The notes under the pieces are model-generated. The model saw only the letters and a list, made by a program, of their open reading frames with translations. It made no database searches and was not told the DNA's origin. Both the position numbers and the translations under genes were made by a program. A stretch of 53,711 bases of DNA from Xanthomonas cissicola (lineage in GTDB: Bacteria > Pseudomonadota > Gammaproteobacteria > Xanthomonadales > Xanthomonadaceae): positions 1 to 53,711 of the forward strand of contig NZ_VZPL01000030.1 of assembly GCF_008801575.1 (NCBI RefSeq). The letters run 5' to 3'. Below, one piece after another: positions 9,334-19,898 of the stretch (its first letter is position 1; every line of letters starts with the position of its first letter).

Positions 9334-9464
9334 GCTCACAAAACGTAGCGAGCAGTCGTCAGGCGGGTGCGGACGGCGCACAGGAACCGCGGTGTACGCG
9401 TGGCACATGCCGATTCCGAGCACCGGCCGCACCCGCCTGGCGGCTACGCAGTCGTTTTGTGAGC
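9334..9464. repeat. REPIN-like long inverted repeat
   Basis: Two nested perfect 12-bp arm pairs are visible: GCTCACAAAACG 9334-9345 with CGTTTTGTGAGC 9453-9464, and AGGCGGGTGCGG 9361-9372 with CCGCACCCGCCT 9427-9438. They are separated by 15 and 14 unpaired bases and close a 54-base loop. The element lies between two leftward genes. It includes GCAGTCGTCAG (9352-9362), which recurs exactly at 33805-33815 and 37835-37845, both intergenic. Its form is that of two REP units in inverted orientation or a small MITE. Confidence 0.65.
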
Positions 9465-9469
9465 TGCTC

Positions 9470-10315
9470 TTAGAAGCGGTGCGACAGGCCTACGTAGACC
9501 TGCCTGTCGGGCGTGTGGTCGTTGAGGCCGAAATTCGCACCCACGTCCAGCTGCAATAGCGGGTTGAGCAGATACGTCGCCGCAATATCGGCCGAGTACT
9601 GCTCGACGGTCCGTGCAGGGTCGCGGTTGATCGAGGACCACAGCTCCACCGCCATCGACACCTTCGGTGTCAGCGGGCGCGCCAGATTGATCACGTTGAC
9701 GATGGCGACATGCTTGCCGCTGCCATCGCTGTCGGCCAACCAATCCAGTTCCGGACCGAACGTCAGCGAGAAGCTGTTGGGCAGCGCAAAATTGATCGGC
9801 AATGCGACGCCGCCCTCCCATTCGTCGTTGCCCAATCCGGTGCGCGCGGTGGGTGCCTTGACGAACGGCAGCAGCGCCACGCTGGCGGTGTCGCTCTCGT
9901 ACACACTCGCCTTCATGCGCAGATAGAGATCGCCGCCGCCGCTCAGGCTGCTGCGCGCGCCGGTGGCGCGGTCGGTGGTCTTGACTTGCAGCTGCGGCGC
10001 CCAATTGAGTTGCAGATCGATGCGGTCGCTGACGCCGTACTTGAGCGTGGGATTGGTGAAGTACGCTGTTTCTGTGCGTGTGCCGGGCTGGCTGTCGCGC
10101 GTGTCATTGCCGATGTCGGTTTCCAGCTGCCAGGCGCCAGCCGGCACGGTGCAGGTGGCATTGGCCTTGGTCGGCCGATCGGTGCAAAGCGCCGCTTCGG
10201 TGGCGTCTTGCGCCTGCGCCTGAACTGCGAGGCTGCTCAGCGCTACAGTCACGATGACGGCGAGCAGCGATGCGGGTGTCTTGCGGGTGGACGAGCGCGA
10301 GGTGATGGTGGGCAT
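9470..10315 (-). CDS. Outer-membrane beta-barrel transporter-like protein (MetA-pathway type)
   Basis: The product is 281 residues from ATG 10315, with a signal peptide (TPASLLAVIVTVALSSLAVQAQA) and then alternating amphipathic beta strands. It ends in GLSHRF; a terminal aromatic residue is typical of BAM-inserted outer-membrane proteins. The strand pattern, including LKYGVSDRIDLQLNW and GGGDLYLRMKASV, resembles the phenol-degradation meta-pathway/transporter family (PF13557 type). The substrate is unknown. A conserved CTDRPTKANATCTVPAGAW segment just after the signal may carry a disulfide. The longer frame beginning at 10552 is rejected because it lacks an exported N-terminus. The gene stands alone, with a REPIN-like repeat directly after its stop. 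Confidence 0.8.
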   Translation of the reverse strand: MPTITSRSSTRKTPASLLAVIVTVALSSLAVQAQAQDATEAALCTDRPTKANATCTVPAGAWQLETDIGNDTRDSQPGTRTETAYFTNPTLKYGVSDRIDLQLNWAPQLQVKTTDRATGARSSLSGGGDLYLRMKASVYESDTASVALLPFVKAPTARTGLGNDEWEGGVALPINFALPNSFSLTFGPELDWLADSDGSGKHVAIVNVINLARPLTPKVSMAVELWSSINRDPARTVEQYSADIAATYLLNPLLQLDVGANFGLNDHTPDRQVYVGLSHRF

Positions 10316-10977
10316 TGCAGTGATTCCAGGCAAAGCGCGGCACGGATCGCATGACCGTGCAGCGTTGAAAAGTGGGATGAGTAAAGCGTTACGACGCGCG
10401 GCATGGCGGCGCTGCGCTTGGTCGGCGGCGCCGCAACTGGTTTTTTTCAGTGCGGCGTCAGTGCGGTCACTGATGCGATGCATACGCCTGCTGCCGAGAA
10501 GTGCGCGGGCTTGCACTGCCAGACACGTGCCTGGCTTTGCGGCGTCATGCACAGCGTGAGCGCGCCACGTTCTACAGCGTGGTTGGGATCAGGATCAGTC
10601 CAGGCATGCAGCACTCATGGCGCACCGTTGTGCGGGAGACGGCACGATAAGCAGCAGCGGCATAAAGTCGCTATGCCTGGCAGCTGCGCAGGGCGTAAAG
10701 CCGGCGCAAAGACATTGAATGTCGATGGCGGTAGCTGATGGCTATGCAGGCAGAGATGCCCTGCATGCGGTAATGCTGCACGGTTCGCATGCGGTGCGTC
10801 GGACGCAGTCGCAGCCATGCAATCGAAACGGCGAATCAACTTCCGTCGTACGGAGGACCTGGCGCCATTGCGGCGCTGGCATGTCTTCGCCGGGTAGAGA
10901 CCGGCGGCCCAGACAGCTGATTCCCGATCCATCACACCTGCAATGGATCAGCCACGCATACAACCACGCGCGGCTTG
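10316..10977. other. Non-coding stretch upstream of the barrel gene
   Basis: There is no convincing gene here. One plus-strand structure looks like an intrinsic terminator: stem GCGGCGC 10406-10412 with GCGCCGC 10428-10434, followed by T7 at 10441-10447. No plus-strand gene precedes it. The remaining frames are short shadows. Confidence 0.45.
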
Positions 10978-11010
10978 CAGATGGCGCATGCTGGGCGCAT
11001 GCGCCATCTG
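10978..11010 (-). terminator. Hairpin after the OPT transporter gene
   Basis: A perfect 13-bp inverted repeat (CAGATGGCGCATG 10978-10990, partner 10998-11010) with a 7-base loop lies 9 bases past the stop of the leftward OPT gene. It lacks a T run, so it may act in 3'-end protection as much as in termination. Confidence 0.6.
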
Positions 11011-11019
11011 GCATCGCAC

Positions 11020-12990
11020 TCAGGCGACCTGTTCGCCGCGCTTGCCGACGCGATACAGCAGCCAGCCGACCAGGGCCAGAATCGCCAGGCCGACCCACTG
11101 GTTGAGCTGCAACGCGGCCGGCAATGCCAGCACATCGGCGCGGCTGGACAGCACGATCGGCACGGCGATGGCGATGCCCATCAATGCCTCGCCGGTGATC
11201 AGGCCGGCGGCAAACAGCACGCCCGGGCGATGCACGCGATCACGGCCGTCTTCGTCGTCGGCACGGATGTTGTGGAAGCGCTCCACCAGATGCGCGATCA
11301 GACCACCGAGGAAGATCGGCACCATCAATTCCAGCGGCAGATAGATACCGATGGCCGCGGCCAGCACCGGTACACGGAAGCGCTTGCCGGTGGCCTTCAA
11401 CCATTCGTCCAACGCGATGATGGCTGCACCCACGCCGGCACCGATCGCGATCATGCTCCACGGCAGCTGGCCGCCGAACAGGCCCTTGGCCACCGAGGCC
11501 ATCAGCGTCGCCTGCGGCGCGCCCAGCGAATTGGGATGCTGTGGCGTAGCTGGGCCGATGCCGTAGGCCTGGGCCAGCAGGTTCAGCACGGGAGCCATGA
11601 TCAATGCGCACGAAAACGCGCCGATACCCAGCATCAGCTGCTGCTTCCACGGTGTGGCACCGACCAGATAACCGGCCTTGAGATCCTGCAGGTTGTCCCC
11701 GCCCACCGCCGCCGCGCAGCACACCACCGCACCGATCATGATGGCGGCCACTGCGCCCAGCGGCGCAGCGCCGATGCCCACCGGCACCAGGCCGCTCTTG
11801 CCGAGCAGCAACACCAGCACCGCCGAAGCGAACAGGATGGTGGAGATGGTGATGCCCGACACCGGGTTGTTGGACGAACCGATCAAACCCGCCAGATAGC
11901 CCGAAACCGATACGAACAGGAAGCCGGCCACGATCATGATGATGGTCATCGGGATCGACACATGCCACTGCTGCACGATGGCCTGATACAGGCCCAGCAG
12001 CGGCAGCGTGCACAGCACCAGCGCCACCAGCATCCACTTCATCGGCAGATCGCGCTCGGTCTCTGCAACCACGCCGCCGCCACTCTTGCGCTCAGCGGCA
12101 AAGCCGCTCTTGACGCCGGAAAACAGCGATTTACGCAGCGAGAACAAGGTCCACACGCCACCGATCAACATCGCGCCGACACCGAGGTAGCGAATCTTCG
12201 CGCCCCAGATGCCGAACGCTGCATCGGCAGCCGACGCACCGACCAGGCTCTGCGCCAGGGCCGGGTCCGAGCCCATGAAGAACTGCTGGTACAGCGGGAT
12301 GGCGATGTGCCAGGACAGGATCGAGCCGGACAGCACCACGATGCCTACGTTCAACCCGACGATGTAGCCCACGCCCAGCAGCGCCGGCGACAGGTTGGTG
12401 CCGATATAGCCCACCAGCCGGCTGCTGCCCAGGTAGGTGGCCTGCGCCCAGGTGTCGGGAATCACGCGCAGGCCGCTGGCCGCAGCCAGCTTGACCAGCG
12501 CACCGATGGCGCCGGAGATGGCCAGGATCTTCAAGCCCGGGCCGGGATTTTCGCCGGCCTTGAGCACTTCGGCCGCCGCCTTGCCTTCGGGGAACGGCAG
12601 CGGGTCTTCGACGATCATCGAGCGCCGCAGCGGCACCGAGAACAACACGCCAAGCAGGCCGCCCATACCGGCGATGCCGAGCACCCACCAGTACTTGAAG
12701 TCCGGCCAATAGCCCATGATCACCAGCGCGGGGATGGTGAAGATCACTCCGGCCGCGATCGACGAGCCGGCCGACGCACCGGTCTGGACGATGTTGTTTT
12801 CCAGAATGGTGCCACCGCCCAACAGGCGCAGCACGCCCATCGACACGACGGCTGCCGGGATGGCGGTGGCGATGGTCAGGCCGGCGAACAGGCCGAGGTA
12901 GGCATTGGCGGCCGAAAGCACCACCGCCAGCACGATGGCCAGCGCGACGGCACGGAAGGTGAGCTGGCGCGGCTGCGCGTCGTGGCTCAT
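11020..12990 (-). CDS. OPT-family oligopeptide transporter
   Basis: This 656-residue inner-membrane protein has about 15 hydrophobic segments and starts at ATG 12990 (MSHDAQPRQ) with AGGGG upstream. The first segments read ANAYLGLFAGLTIATAIPAA, and conserved loops such as GGGTILENNIVQTGASAG, FPEGKAAAEVL and SGGDNLQDLK-like VGGDNLQDLKAGYLVG are signatures of the bacterial OPT family (TIGR00733 type). OPT proteins import small peptides or metal chelates by proton coupling (family knowledge); the substrate here is not known. The gene is monocistronic with a hairpin after the stop. Two secreted S9 peptidases nearby make peptide uptake a sensible guess. Confidence 0.92.
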   Translation of the reverse strand: MSHDAQPRQLTFRAVALAIVLAVVLSAANAYLGLFAGLTIATAIPAAVVSMGVLRLLGGGTILENNIVQTGASAGSSIAAGVIFTIPALVIMGYWPDFKYWWVLGIAGMGGLLGVLFSVPLRRSMIVEDPLPFPEGKAAAEVLKAGENPGPGLKILAISGAIGALVKLAAASGLRVIPDTWAQATYLGSSRLVGYIGTNLSPALLGVGYIVGLNVGIVVLSGSILSWHIAIPLYQQFFMGSDPALAQSLVGASAADAAFGIWGAKIRYLGVGAMLIGGVWTLFSLRKSLFSGVKSGFAAERKSGGGVVAETERDLPMKWMLVALVLCTLPLLGLYQAIVQQWHVSIPMTIIMIVAGFLFVSVSGYLAGLIGSSNNPVSGITISTILFASAVLVLLLGKSGLVPVGIGAAPLGAVAAIMIGAVVCCAAAVGGDNLQDLKAGYLVGATPWKQQLMLGIGAFSCALIMAPVLNLLAQAYGIGPATPQHPNSLGAPQATLMASVAKGLFGGQLPWSMIAIGAGVGAAIIALDEWLKATGKRFRVPVLAAAIGIYLPLELMVPIFLGGLIAHLVERFHNIRADDEDGRDRVHRPGVLFAAGLITGEALMGIAIAVPIVLSSRADVLALPAALQLNQWVGLAILALVGWLLYRVGKRGEQVA

Positions 12991-13412
12991 TGGGCATTCC
13001 CCTGTAGGCAAAAAATCCGCACCACGCTAGCGCCTGCGTCCACGCGAGTCCAGCTGCGGCGCGGCGTGACAGTGTGCGCGCTGTGGCGGGTGGGCTTCAC
13101 AGGGGCGACCCGACGCACGCGCTGCTGCCTGGGTTGCAATCTGCCAAGCGCGGCGGTATCCGGCGCGTTGCTCTTGAGGACGCGGGCACGTTTCGAAGCA
13201 CGTTCACGCCAACGTCGATACAAGTTCGCCGCGCCTGTCACTTGGCGCCAGCTGCCGCCCAGCGGGGGCGTTATGGGGCCAATGCCTGCCGGTATCTGCG
13301 CCGGGCGCGGTGATCACTGCATGGCAGCGGCCCGACACCGCGCGTGCGACGCAAGGCGCAGGAGACTGCGCATGCGCCGCTACGCGGGAATGATGCAGCG
13401 TCCTGCCGAGGG
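12991..13412. other. Intergenic stretch between OPT and HDOD genes
   Basis: These 422 bases hold the OPT promoter region and the sequence after the HDOD stop. I see no coding frame with family resemblance, no strong hairpin and no repeat. Confidence 0.45.
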
Positions 13413-14231
13413 TTAGTGCAGCAACTCGGCAAAGGCGCGATCTGCCTCGATGACCTCCGGCAGCGCGGCGAACAACGCGTCCAGATCCACACCGTCCATC
13501 AGCGGGCTGCGTATCGCTTCCAATGCCGCCGCGGTGGCGCCGCCGTGCGCATGCAGCGCATCGCAGACCAGTACCGCCTGGGCCACCAGCAATGGCATGC
13601 GCGCCCCGTCCGGGGCCGCGGCAGGCCGGACCTGATACCCGATGGCTTCCTGGATCACCACGGGCAACTGCCAGCGACGTGCCAGCTCGGCCCCGACTTC
13701 CGGATAGCCGAAGCCCAGTTGCAGGGTTTCTTCGGCCGCATGACCTGCAGAGGAGGTTTCGTGATTGATGCGGCTGGCGTATTCCGGCGCACCGGACTGG
13801 ATCAAGAGCTCGCCGATGTTGTGCATCATCCCGCAGGTGAAGGCCGTCTCCGGGTCCGCCCCCTGCTGGCGCGTCAGCAGGCGGCAGATGCCGGCCACTT
13901 CGAAACTGTGCCGCCAGAAGGCCTTGAGGTCGAAGCCCGGGCCAGCCCGGAACGCGCCAGTCATCGCCGACGCCAGCACCAGCGTGCGCAGGGTGTTGAA
14001 GCCCAGCCGCATGGCCGCGTCTTCCACGCTGGTGGAATCGCGCAAGCCATGGAAGCGCGCCGAATTGGCCAGCCGCAACACTTTGGCGGCGATCACCGGA
14101 TCGCGCTCGATACTGTGCGCCAGCGTATCGATATCGGTCTGCGGATCGTCGAATTGACGGATCAGGTCTTGCGCCACCTTGGGCACGGTGGGCAAGGTGT
14201 GCAACTGGTCGAACAACGCCTCCAACTTCAT
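13413..14231 (-). CDS. HDOD domain-containing protein
   Basis: The product is 272 residues from ATG 14231 (MKLEALFDQLHTLPTVPKVA); the upstream extension of the frame is not conserved in type. The HDOD hallmarks are present: LPTVPKVAQDLIRQFDDPQTD at the start, HSIERDPVIAAKVLRLANSA, LGFNTLRTLVLASAM and CGMMHNIGELL. HDOD is a catalytically degenerate HD-type helical domain found in signalling proteins linked to cyclic-di-GMP, biofilm and virulence control (family knowledge). No extra output domain is attached. It is a single gene with no evident operon partner. Confidence 0.88.
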   Translation of the reverse strand: MKLEALFDQLHTLPTVPKVAQDLIRQFDDPQTDIDTLAHSIERDPVIAAKVLRLANSARFHGLRDSTSVEDAAMRLGFNTLRTLVLASAMTGAFRAGPGFDLKAFWRHSFEVAGICRLLTRQQGADPETAFTCGMMHNIGELLIQSGAPEYASRINHETSSAGHAAEETLQLGFGYPEVGAELARRWQLPVVIQEAIGYQVRPAAAPDGARMPLLVAQAVLVCDALHAHGGATAAALEAIRSPLMDGVDLDALFAALPEVIEADRAFAELLH

Positions 14232-14440
14232 GATCGCCTCGTGGGTGAAAGACAAGCCAGCGCGGCTGCGCGGACCTGCATGGTGTAGCACGGACCGGCT
14301 TACTGCCAATGACCGACGGCAGGATGATTCACTCAGGCTTCTGGCTGGGTCTGTACAGCGCACTACCTCCCCGCATGGCCCGACTGACCGCAGAAGCAAG
14401 CGAACTCGACAATTCGACGAGGCGACCGTCTCGGTGACCC

Positions 14441-16399
14441 TCAGTCGGCCTTGGCGCCACCCAGCGATTTGGATAGAAACGCCAGCAGCTGGGCGTAGAA
14501 CGCGCGTCGATGGGGCTCGGTGTAGAAGCCGTGGCCTTCTGTATCGAAGTACAGCGTTTCCACTGGCGTGCCGGCCTGGCGCAACGCCGCTTCCATTCGC
14601 TTGCTGTGCTGGATGGGCGCGCGCTCGTCCTCGCCCCCTGCGGCCAGAAACACCGGCACCTTGATCTGCCTGGCTAGATTAACCGGCGAACGTGCGGCCA
14701 GCGTGGCCGGATCGCCCAACCATTGCTTGAGATAGTTCTCGCCGGAACCGCGCTTCTGGATATCGCCGCTGGTGAACATCATCGGCAAGTCGTAGACGCC
14801 CACATAACCGGCCGCGCACGCATACAGGCCCGATTCCTTGGCCGCACCCATCAAGGCTGCGTACGCACCGTAACTGGCGCCAAAGATGCAGATCTTGCGT
14901 GCGTCGGCATACCCCTGGGCAATCGCCCAGCGCGTTGCATCGGTCACATCGTCCTGCATGGTGCCGCCCCACTGACGCGCGCCGGCGTGCTGGAAGTGGC
15001 GCCCGTAATTGCCCGAGCCACGGAAATTGATCTGCAGCACCGCATAACCCGCTTGCGCCAGCAGCTGCGCATCGTCGTCGAACTGCCAGCTGTCGAAGAT
15101 CTCGAAGGGACCGCCATGGGGCATCACCACCATTGGCAGATGTTTGTCGCCCGCGCTGCGCGGCAGCGTGAGATACCCATGCAGTGGCATCCCGTCACGT
15201 GCCTGCAGTGCAATCGGCTGCACGGTGGCCGTGCGCTCGGGGTCGAACCAGTCGCGCCGACTGATCACATGCTGGGCTTTGTTCTGTTGCGTATCGAACA
15301 CGTAGAAGTCGCCAGGGTTGCTGCCCGAATAGGCTTCCAGCATCACGTAGCGACCGTCTTTGGTGCTGGAGGTCACGCGCACCGCGTTGCCGGCGAAGGC
15401 CGCCTCCAGGCTGTGATACATCCGCGCTTCACCACCATGCTCGTCGAAAAAGCGGGTGCGGGGGCGGTCGGCCATGAAGATGGCGCCGACCGGGATGGTG
15501 GTGCCGTTGCGGTAGATGATCTCCAGTGGGTCGGCCACCGCGTCGCGCAATACCTGCTCACGGCGATTGGCCTGGATGTCCCAGCCGACGATCGCATCGG
15601 GGCCGTCGGCGCTTTGCACGCGCAAGTACGCAATGCGCTCGTCCTGCGAAAAACCCAGCGGTGTTTCGACATGGCCACTGACTTGCTCGTCGTTGATCAG
15701 CGCCCATTCGTCGCCCGCGCCCTTGCGGTAATACAGCTTGCTGACATTGTCCGAGCCCGCCCCCTGCGCAAAGCGCACCTGCCCATGATGGTCGGTGGTG
15801 AAGCTGGCGCGCTGAATCGGCGCACGCGCCAGCGGCAGGCGACGGCCGGTGGTGACGTCGAGCTTTTCTGCGCGGGTGTAGGGATCCTGCCCCGACATCG
15901 GCCAGATCGCCACGATCACGCTGCGGTCGTCGTCGGGCAAGGGATCGGTCAGGAATGCGGCCACCGCTTCGGTCTTCTTGACCTTGATGTTGGTGCCAAG
16001 GCCGGTGCCGCGTGCGCGGTAACCCACCAGCAACTCGGCTCCGGTGCCATCGGCGTTGATGGCATACAGCTCGCCGGTCGGCAACGGCTTGTCGAGCAGG
16101 CCGTACTTCTGCGCAATGGAAATCAACACGCGGGTGTCGCTGACCCAGGCGAAATCGCTCACGTAGGTGTTTTTTTCCAGCACGAAGGTGGCGCCGATGC
16201 TGTTGTCCGAACGCCGCATGATCGCAAGGGCGGTCTTGTCTTCCATGGGCACGGTCGCGGCGAAATACGCGCCGCTGGGCGATAGCTTGATGTCGGCGAA
16301 CTTGTCTTTCTTGATGTAGGCGCCGACATCCACCTGGGCCGTGGCAGTGCCGGCCGCCATCAGCAGCACCAAGGCCGCAGGAATGATCCATTTCCGCAT
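14441..16399 (-). CDS. Exported S9-family peptidase (acylaminoacyl/dipeptidyl peptidase type)
   Basis: The product is 652 residues with signal peptide MRKWIIPAALVLLMAAGTATA. An N-terminal propeller-like region is followed by the hydrolase domain. The triad is visible: Ser509 in FGASYGAYAAL, Asp591 in GGEDERAP and His623 in TEGHGFY. The oxyanion-side motif HGGPFEIFDSWQF also fits. It is a different subfamily from the S9 enzyme at 7056: it has GAYA instead of GGYM at the nucleophile and a shorter N-terminal part. A role in periplasmic peptide breakdown is inferred. It appears to be a single gene. Confidence 0.9.
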   Translation of the reverse strand: MRKWIIPAALVLLMAAGTATAQVDVGAYIKKDKFADIKLSPSGAYFAATVPMEDKTALAIMRRSDNSIGATFVLEKNTYVSDFAWVSDTRVLISIAQKYGLLDKPLPTGELYAINADGTGAELLVGYRARGTGLGTNIKVKKTEAVAAFLTDPLPDDDRSVIVAIWPMSGQDPYTRAEKLDVTTGRRLPLARAPIQRASFTTDHHGQVRFAQGAGSDNVSKLYYRKGAGDEWALINDEQVSGHVETPLGFSQDERIAYLRVQSADGPDAIVGWDIQANRREQVLRDAVADPLEIIYRNGTTIPVGAIFMADRPRTRFFDEHGGEARMYHSLEAAFAGNAVRVTSSTKDGRYVMLEAYSGSNPGDFYVFDTQQNKAQHVISRRDWFDPERTATVQPIALQARDGMPLHGYLTLPRSAGDKHLPMVVMPHGGPFEIFDSWQFDDDAQLLAQAGYAVLQINFRGSGNYGRHFQHAGARQWGGTMQDDVTDATRWAIAQGYADARKICIFGASYGAYAALMGAAKESGLYACAAGYVGVYDLPMMFTSGDIQKRGSGENYLKQWLGDPATLAARSPVNLARQIKVPVFLAAGGEDERAPIQHSKRMEAALRQAGTPVETLYFDTEGHGFYTEPHRRAFYAQLLAFLSKSLGGAKAD

Positions 16400-16465
16400 G
16401 TACGACTCCGTGTTGTAGGCAAACCGATTGCGGAATCTAGCAGCAATCCATGGACCTAAAAAGCG

Positions 16466-19400
16466 TCAATGGAAATCGCGCGAGGGCAGCTGCATGTCGC
16501 CGAGCAGGTTGCTGAGGTCGTACAGGTCGCCGGCGATGAGATGCTCTACGCCGTCCACGCGTTCCCAGCGACCGCGCACGGCCAGCAGGCGCGATTCCAG
16601 CAGCGCGCGGCGGCGACGCAGCGCAAGGTGCGACCAGACGATGACGTTGATCATGCCCTGTTCGTCTTCCAGGGTGACGAAGATGGTGCCCTTGGCGGTG
16701 GCCGGGCGCTGGCGCTGGGTGACCAGGCCGGCCACATGCACGCCGCTGCCGTGGCGGTGGCCCTGCAATTCGCGCAGACCCAGGATGCGCCGCTGGCGCA
16801 TCTGCGGGCGCAGCAGCGCCATTGGATGCTGGCGCAGGCTCAGGCCGACCGAGCGGTAATCGGCAAGGATTTCTTCGCCCGCGCGCGGCGCCTCGAACTC
16901 CACCGGGCGCTCCTCCGGGCTGCCCGGCAACAGTGGGCGACGCGGCTCCACGCCGGCCATTGCCCAGCGCGCGGCATTGCGGTTGCCCACCATGCCTTGC
17001 AAGGCGCCTGCTTCTGCCAATGCCAGGCGTGCTTTTTCGTCGAGTGCGGCGCGCAGGCACAGATCGCCGATATCGGCGAACGCCCGCTGCGTGCGTGCGG
17101 CAACGATGCGCTGCGCCACCACTTGCGACAGTCCGGCGACCTGCCGCATGCCCAGCCGGATCGCCGGTTGTTCGCCGGGATCGGCAGCGCTGCGCCACGG
17201 CCGGCCGCCGACCAGGGTATTGTCCCAGTCGCTGTGCAACACATCCACCGGCAGCACCTCCACACGCTCGCGCTCGGGGCTGCCGCGGCGCGCATCCTGC
17301 ACGATCTGGCTGGCCGAATAAAAGCCCATCGGCTGCGCGTTGAGCAGCCCGCAGGCGAATGCGGCCGGCTCGTGGCGTTTGAGCCAGCAGCTGGCATAGA
17401 CGAGCTTGGCGAACGAGGCGGCATGGCTCTGTGGAAAACCGTAGGAACCGAAACCCTTGATCTGTTCGAAGATCTGGTCGATGAAGCTGGAGGCGTAGCC
17501 TTTGCCCTGCATGCGTTCGCGTACGCGCGTGCGATGCTGTTCCATGTCGCCGCCGCGCCGCCATGCGGCCATCGAGCGACGCAAGTTGTCCGCTTCGCTT
17601 TCGGTGTATTCAGCGGCATGCATCAGCAGTTCCATCACCTGCTCCTGAAACAACGGCACGCCCAGCGTGGGCTTGAGGATGTCTTCAACCGCAGGCGACG
17701 GGTAGTTCACTTCTTCGCGGCCCTGCCGCCTGCGCAGATAGGGGTGCACCATGTCGCCCTGGATCGGCCCGGGGCGCACGATCGCCACTTCGATGACCAG
17801 GTCGTAGAACACCGCAGGCTTGAGCCTTGGCAGCATCGCCATCTGCGCACGCGACTCGATCTGGAACACGCCGACGGTGTCGGCGCGCTGGATCATCTTG
17901 TAGGTTGGCGCGTCATCGCCTGGCAGCGTGGCAATGCTGTAATTGCGCCCACGGTGGCCGCGCACCAGATCCAGCGTCTTGCGGATGCAGGTGAGCATGC
18001 CCAGCGCCAGGCAATCGACCTTGAGCAGCTTCATGGTTTCCAGATCGTCCTTGTCCCACTGGATGATGGTGCGGTTGGCCATCGCGGCATTTTCCACCGG
18101 CACCAGCAGCGACAAGGGCTCGTCGGAGATGACGAAGCCGCCGACATGCTGCGACAGATGCCGTGGGTGATCGCGCAAATGCTCTGTAACGGCCAGGATC
18201 TTGTTGATCAGTGGGTTGGCCAGATCGAACCCGGCTTCTTCGATGCGCTGGTCCATCGGCGTTTCACCATTGCCCCAACCGTAGCAATTGGCCAGCAACG
18301 CGATCTGGTCCGGTGGCAGACCGAAGGCCTTGGCCACGTCGCGCACCGCGCTCTTGCCGCGATAGCAGATCACCGTCGCCGCCAGCGCTGCGCGTTCGCG
18401 CCCGTATTTGGCGTAGACGTATTGCAACACCTCCTCGCGGCGTTCGTGCTCGAAGTCCACGTCGATATCCGGCGGCTCGTCGCGTTTTTCGGACAGAAAG
18501 CGCGCCATCAACAGGCGCGTTTCATCCGGGTTGACCGCGGTGATGCCCAACGCATAACACACTGCCGAATTGGCCGATGAGCCACGGCCCTGGCAGAGAA
18601 TGCTCTGCTCGCGTGCGAAGCGCACCACATCTTGCACAGTGAGGAAGAACGCCTCGTACTTCTTGAGCGCGATCAGCGCCAGCTCTTTTTCGATGTCCTC
18701 GCGCACCTTTGCCGTGATGCCGCCCGGCCAGCGCCTGCGGATGCCGGCTTCGGTGAGCTGGCGCAGATAGCTGGTGGGCGTGTGGCCTTCCGGCACCAGC
18801 TCTCTGGGATAGGTATAGCTGATCTTGGAAATATCGAAGGTACAACGCTGCGCCAACTCCACGGTGGCCTGCAACAACGCATCCGGGTAGATATTGCCCA
18901 ACGCGCGCCGGGTGCGCAGATGCCGCTCGCCATTGCGGAACAGGTGTGCGCCGCACTCGGCCAGCGGCAGCGTGTGGTGGATGGCGGTCAAGGTGTCTTG
19001 CACGATGCGCTCGCGACGCTGCGCCATATGCACATCGCCGCTGGCCAACGCGGTCATGCCCAATTGCTGCGCCAGCGCTTGCAGGACGTGCAGGCGCGCG
19101 ACATCGTCCTGTTCGCGATGCAGTTCCACTGCCAGAAACGCCCGCTCGCCGAAGACCTGTTGCAACCAGGCGCCCTGCTCTACCTGCGGCTGTGCGCCGG
19201 GCAGCCACAGCGCAAACACGCCCGGCGCCACGTCGCGAAACTGCGCTTGCACCTCGGCGCGATCCAAGCGATAGGCGCCCTTGCTGGCCGCACGCCGTGC
19301 GGTCGTGATCAACCCGCACAGCTGCGGGTAACCGTGCGCGTTTTCCACCAACAGCACGAAGCGGGTGCCATCGACCAGGGTGAATTCGCTGCCGACAATC

Positions 19401-19717
19401 AAGCGCACGCCGGTGGCACGCGACGCTTCCAGGCCACGCACGATGCCGGCCAGCGAGCATTCGTCGGTAATGGCCAAGGCGCTGTAGCCGCACTGCTGCG
19501 CGCGTGCGAACAATTGTTCGGCACTGGAGGCACCGCGCAGGAACGAAAAGTCCGACAGACAATGCAGTTCGGCATATGCAGGCAGACCATCGGCCTGCTG
19601 CGCGTGGACGATATCGTCATTGGCCGCGCGCAGGCGTGCAGCCACATTCCAGGCGCGCGGCATGCGCCCGCCGGGCGTGTCGCGGTCTACGCCATCGATG
19701 GCGTCATCCCAGCTCAT
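16466..19717 (-). CDS. dnaE2: Error-prone DNA polymerase III alpha subunit DnaE2 (ImuC)
   Basis: This 1083-residue C-family polymerase is the catalytic member of the damage-inducible ImuA-ImuB-DnaE2 mutasome, which bypasses lesions and causes SOS mutagenesis (family knowledge). Visible parts are: PHP domain (about 45-250, with [15 protein letters not shown] and [10 protein letters not shown]), the palm with catalytic [11 protein letters not shown] and [10 protein letters not shown], the fingers, and a C-terminal OB fold ([19 protein letters not shown]). The length is normal for DnaE2, shorter than replicative DnaE1. It is the last gene of the leftward lexA2-imuA-imuB-dnaE2 operon, 181 bases after imuB; that gap holds no gene. 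The start is set at ATG 19717, although the ribosome binding site is weak and ATG at residue 19 is possible. Confidence 0.95.
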   Translation of the reverse strand: MSWDDAIDGVDRDTPGGRMPRAWNVAARLRAANDDIVHAQQADGLPAYAELHCLSDFSFLRGASSAEQLFARAQQCGYSALAITDECSLAGIVRGLEASRATGVRLIVGSEFTLVDGTRFVLLVENAHGYPQLCGLITTARRAASKGAYRLDRAEVQAQFRDVAPGVFALWLPGAQPQVEQGAWLQQVFGERAFLAVELHREQDDVARLHVLQALAQQLGMTALASGDVHMAQRRERIVQDTLTAIHHTLPLAECGAHLFRNGERHLRTRRALGNIYPDALLQATVELAQRCTFDISKISYTYPRELVPEGHTPTSYLRQLTEAGIRRRWPGGITAKVREDIEKELALIALKKYEAFFLTVQDVVRFAREQSILCQGRGSSANSAVCYALGITAVNPDETRLLMARFLSEKRDEPPDIDVDFEHERREEVLQYVYAKYGRERAALAATVICYRGKSAVRDVAKAFGLPPDQIALLANCYGWGNGETPMDQRIEEAGFDLANPLINKILAVTEHLRDHPRHLSQHVGGFVISDEPLSLLVPVENAAMANRTIIQWDKDDLETMKLLKVDCLALGMLTCIRKTLDLVRGHRGRNYSIATLPGDDAPTYKMIQRADTVGVFQIESRAQMAMLPRLKPAVFYDLVIEVAIVRPGPIQGDMVHPYLRRRQGREEVNYPSPAVEDILKPTLGVPLFQEQVMELLMHAAEYTESEADNLRRSMAAWRRGGDMEQHRTRVRERMQGKGYASSFIDQIFEQIKGFGSYGFPQSHAASFAKLVYASCWLKRHEPAAFACGLLNAQPMGFYSASQIVQDARRGSPERERVEVLPVDVLHSDWDNTLVGGRPWRSAADPGEQPAIRLGMRQVAGLSQVVAQRIVAARTQRAFADIGDLCLRAALDEKARLALAEAGALQGMVGNRNAARWAMAGVEPRRPLLPGSPEERPVEFEAPRAGEEILADYRSVGLSLRQHPMALLRPQMRQRRILGLRELQGHRHGSGVHVAGLVTQRQRPATAKGTIFVTLEDEQGMINVIVWSHLALRRRRALLESRLLAVRGRWERVDGVEHLIAGDLYDLSNLLGDMQLPSRDFH

Positions 19718-19898
19718 GGATGCTGGATGACTTCAACAGCGCCATGCTGTCTCGCACGGCCCTTGCAATACGCGGCAGATCGCGTCGCTGCAGCTCCTGC
19801 TGCGTTCTTTTTGGAGGCCCGGCACCTGTAGCCTGCACCCAACCCGCGACCAGCAGCCAGGCGGCCCGTGCTCGGATCCTGCAATGGCATCCCTGCGC

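Noticed and set aside
10975..13416. 813-residue plus-strand frame opposite the OPT gene
   Set aside because: Its composition (Gln, His, Arg, Ala) is that of an antisense shadow; the OPT frame has about 15 membrane segments and family motifs.
16469..18580. 703-residue plus-strand frame opposite dnaE2
   Set aside because: It is an antisense shadow without recognisable domains; dnaE2 is complete on the minus strand.
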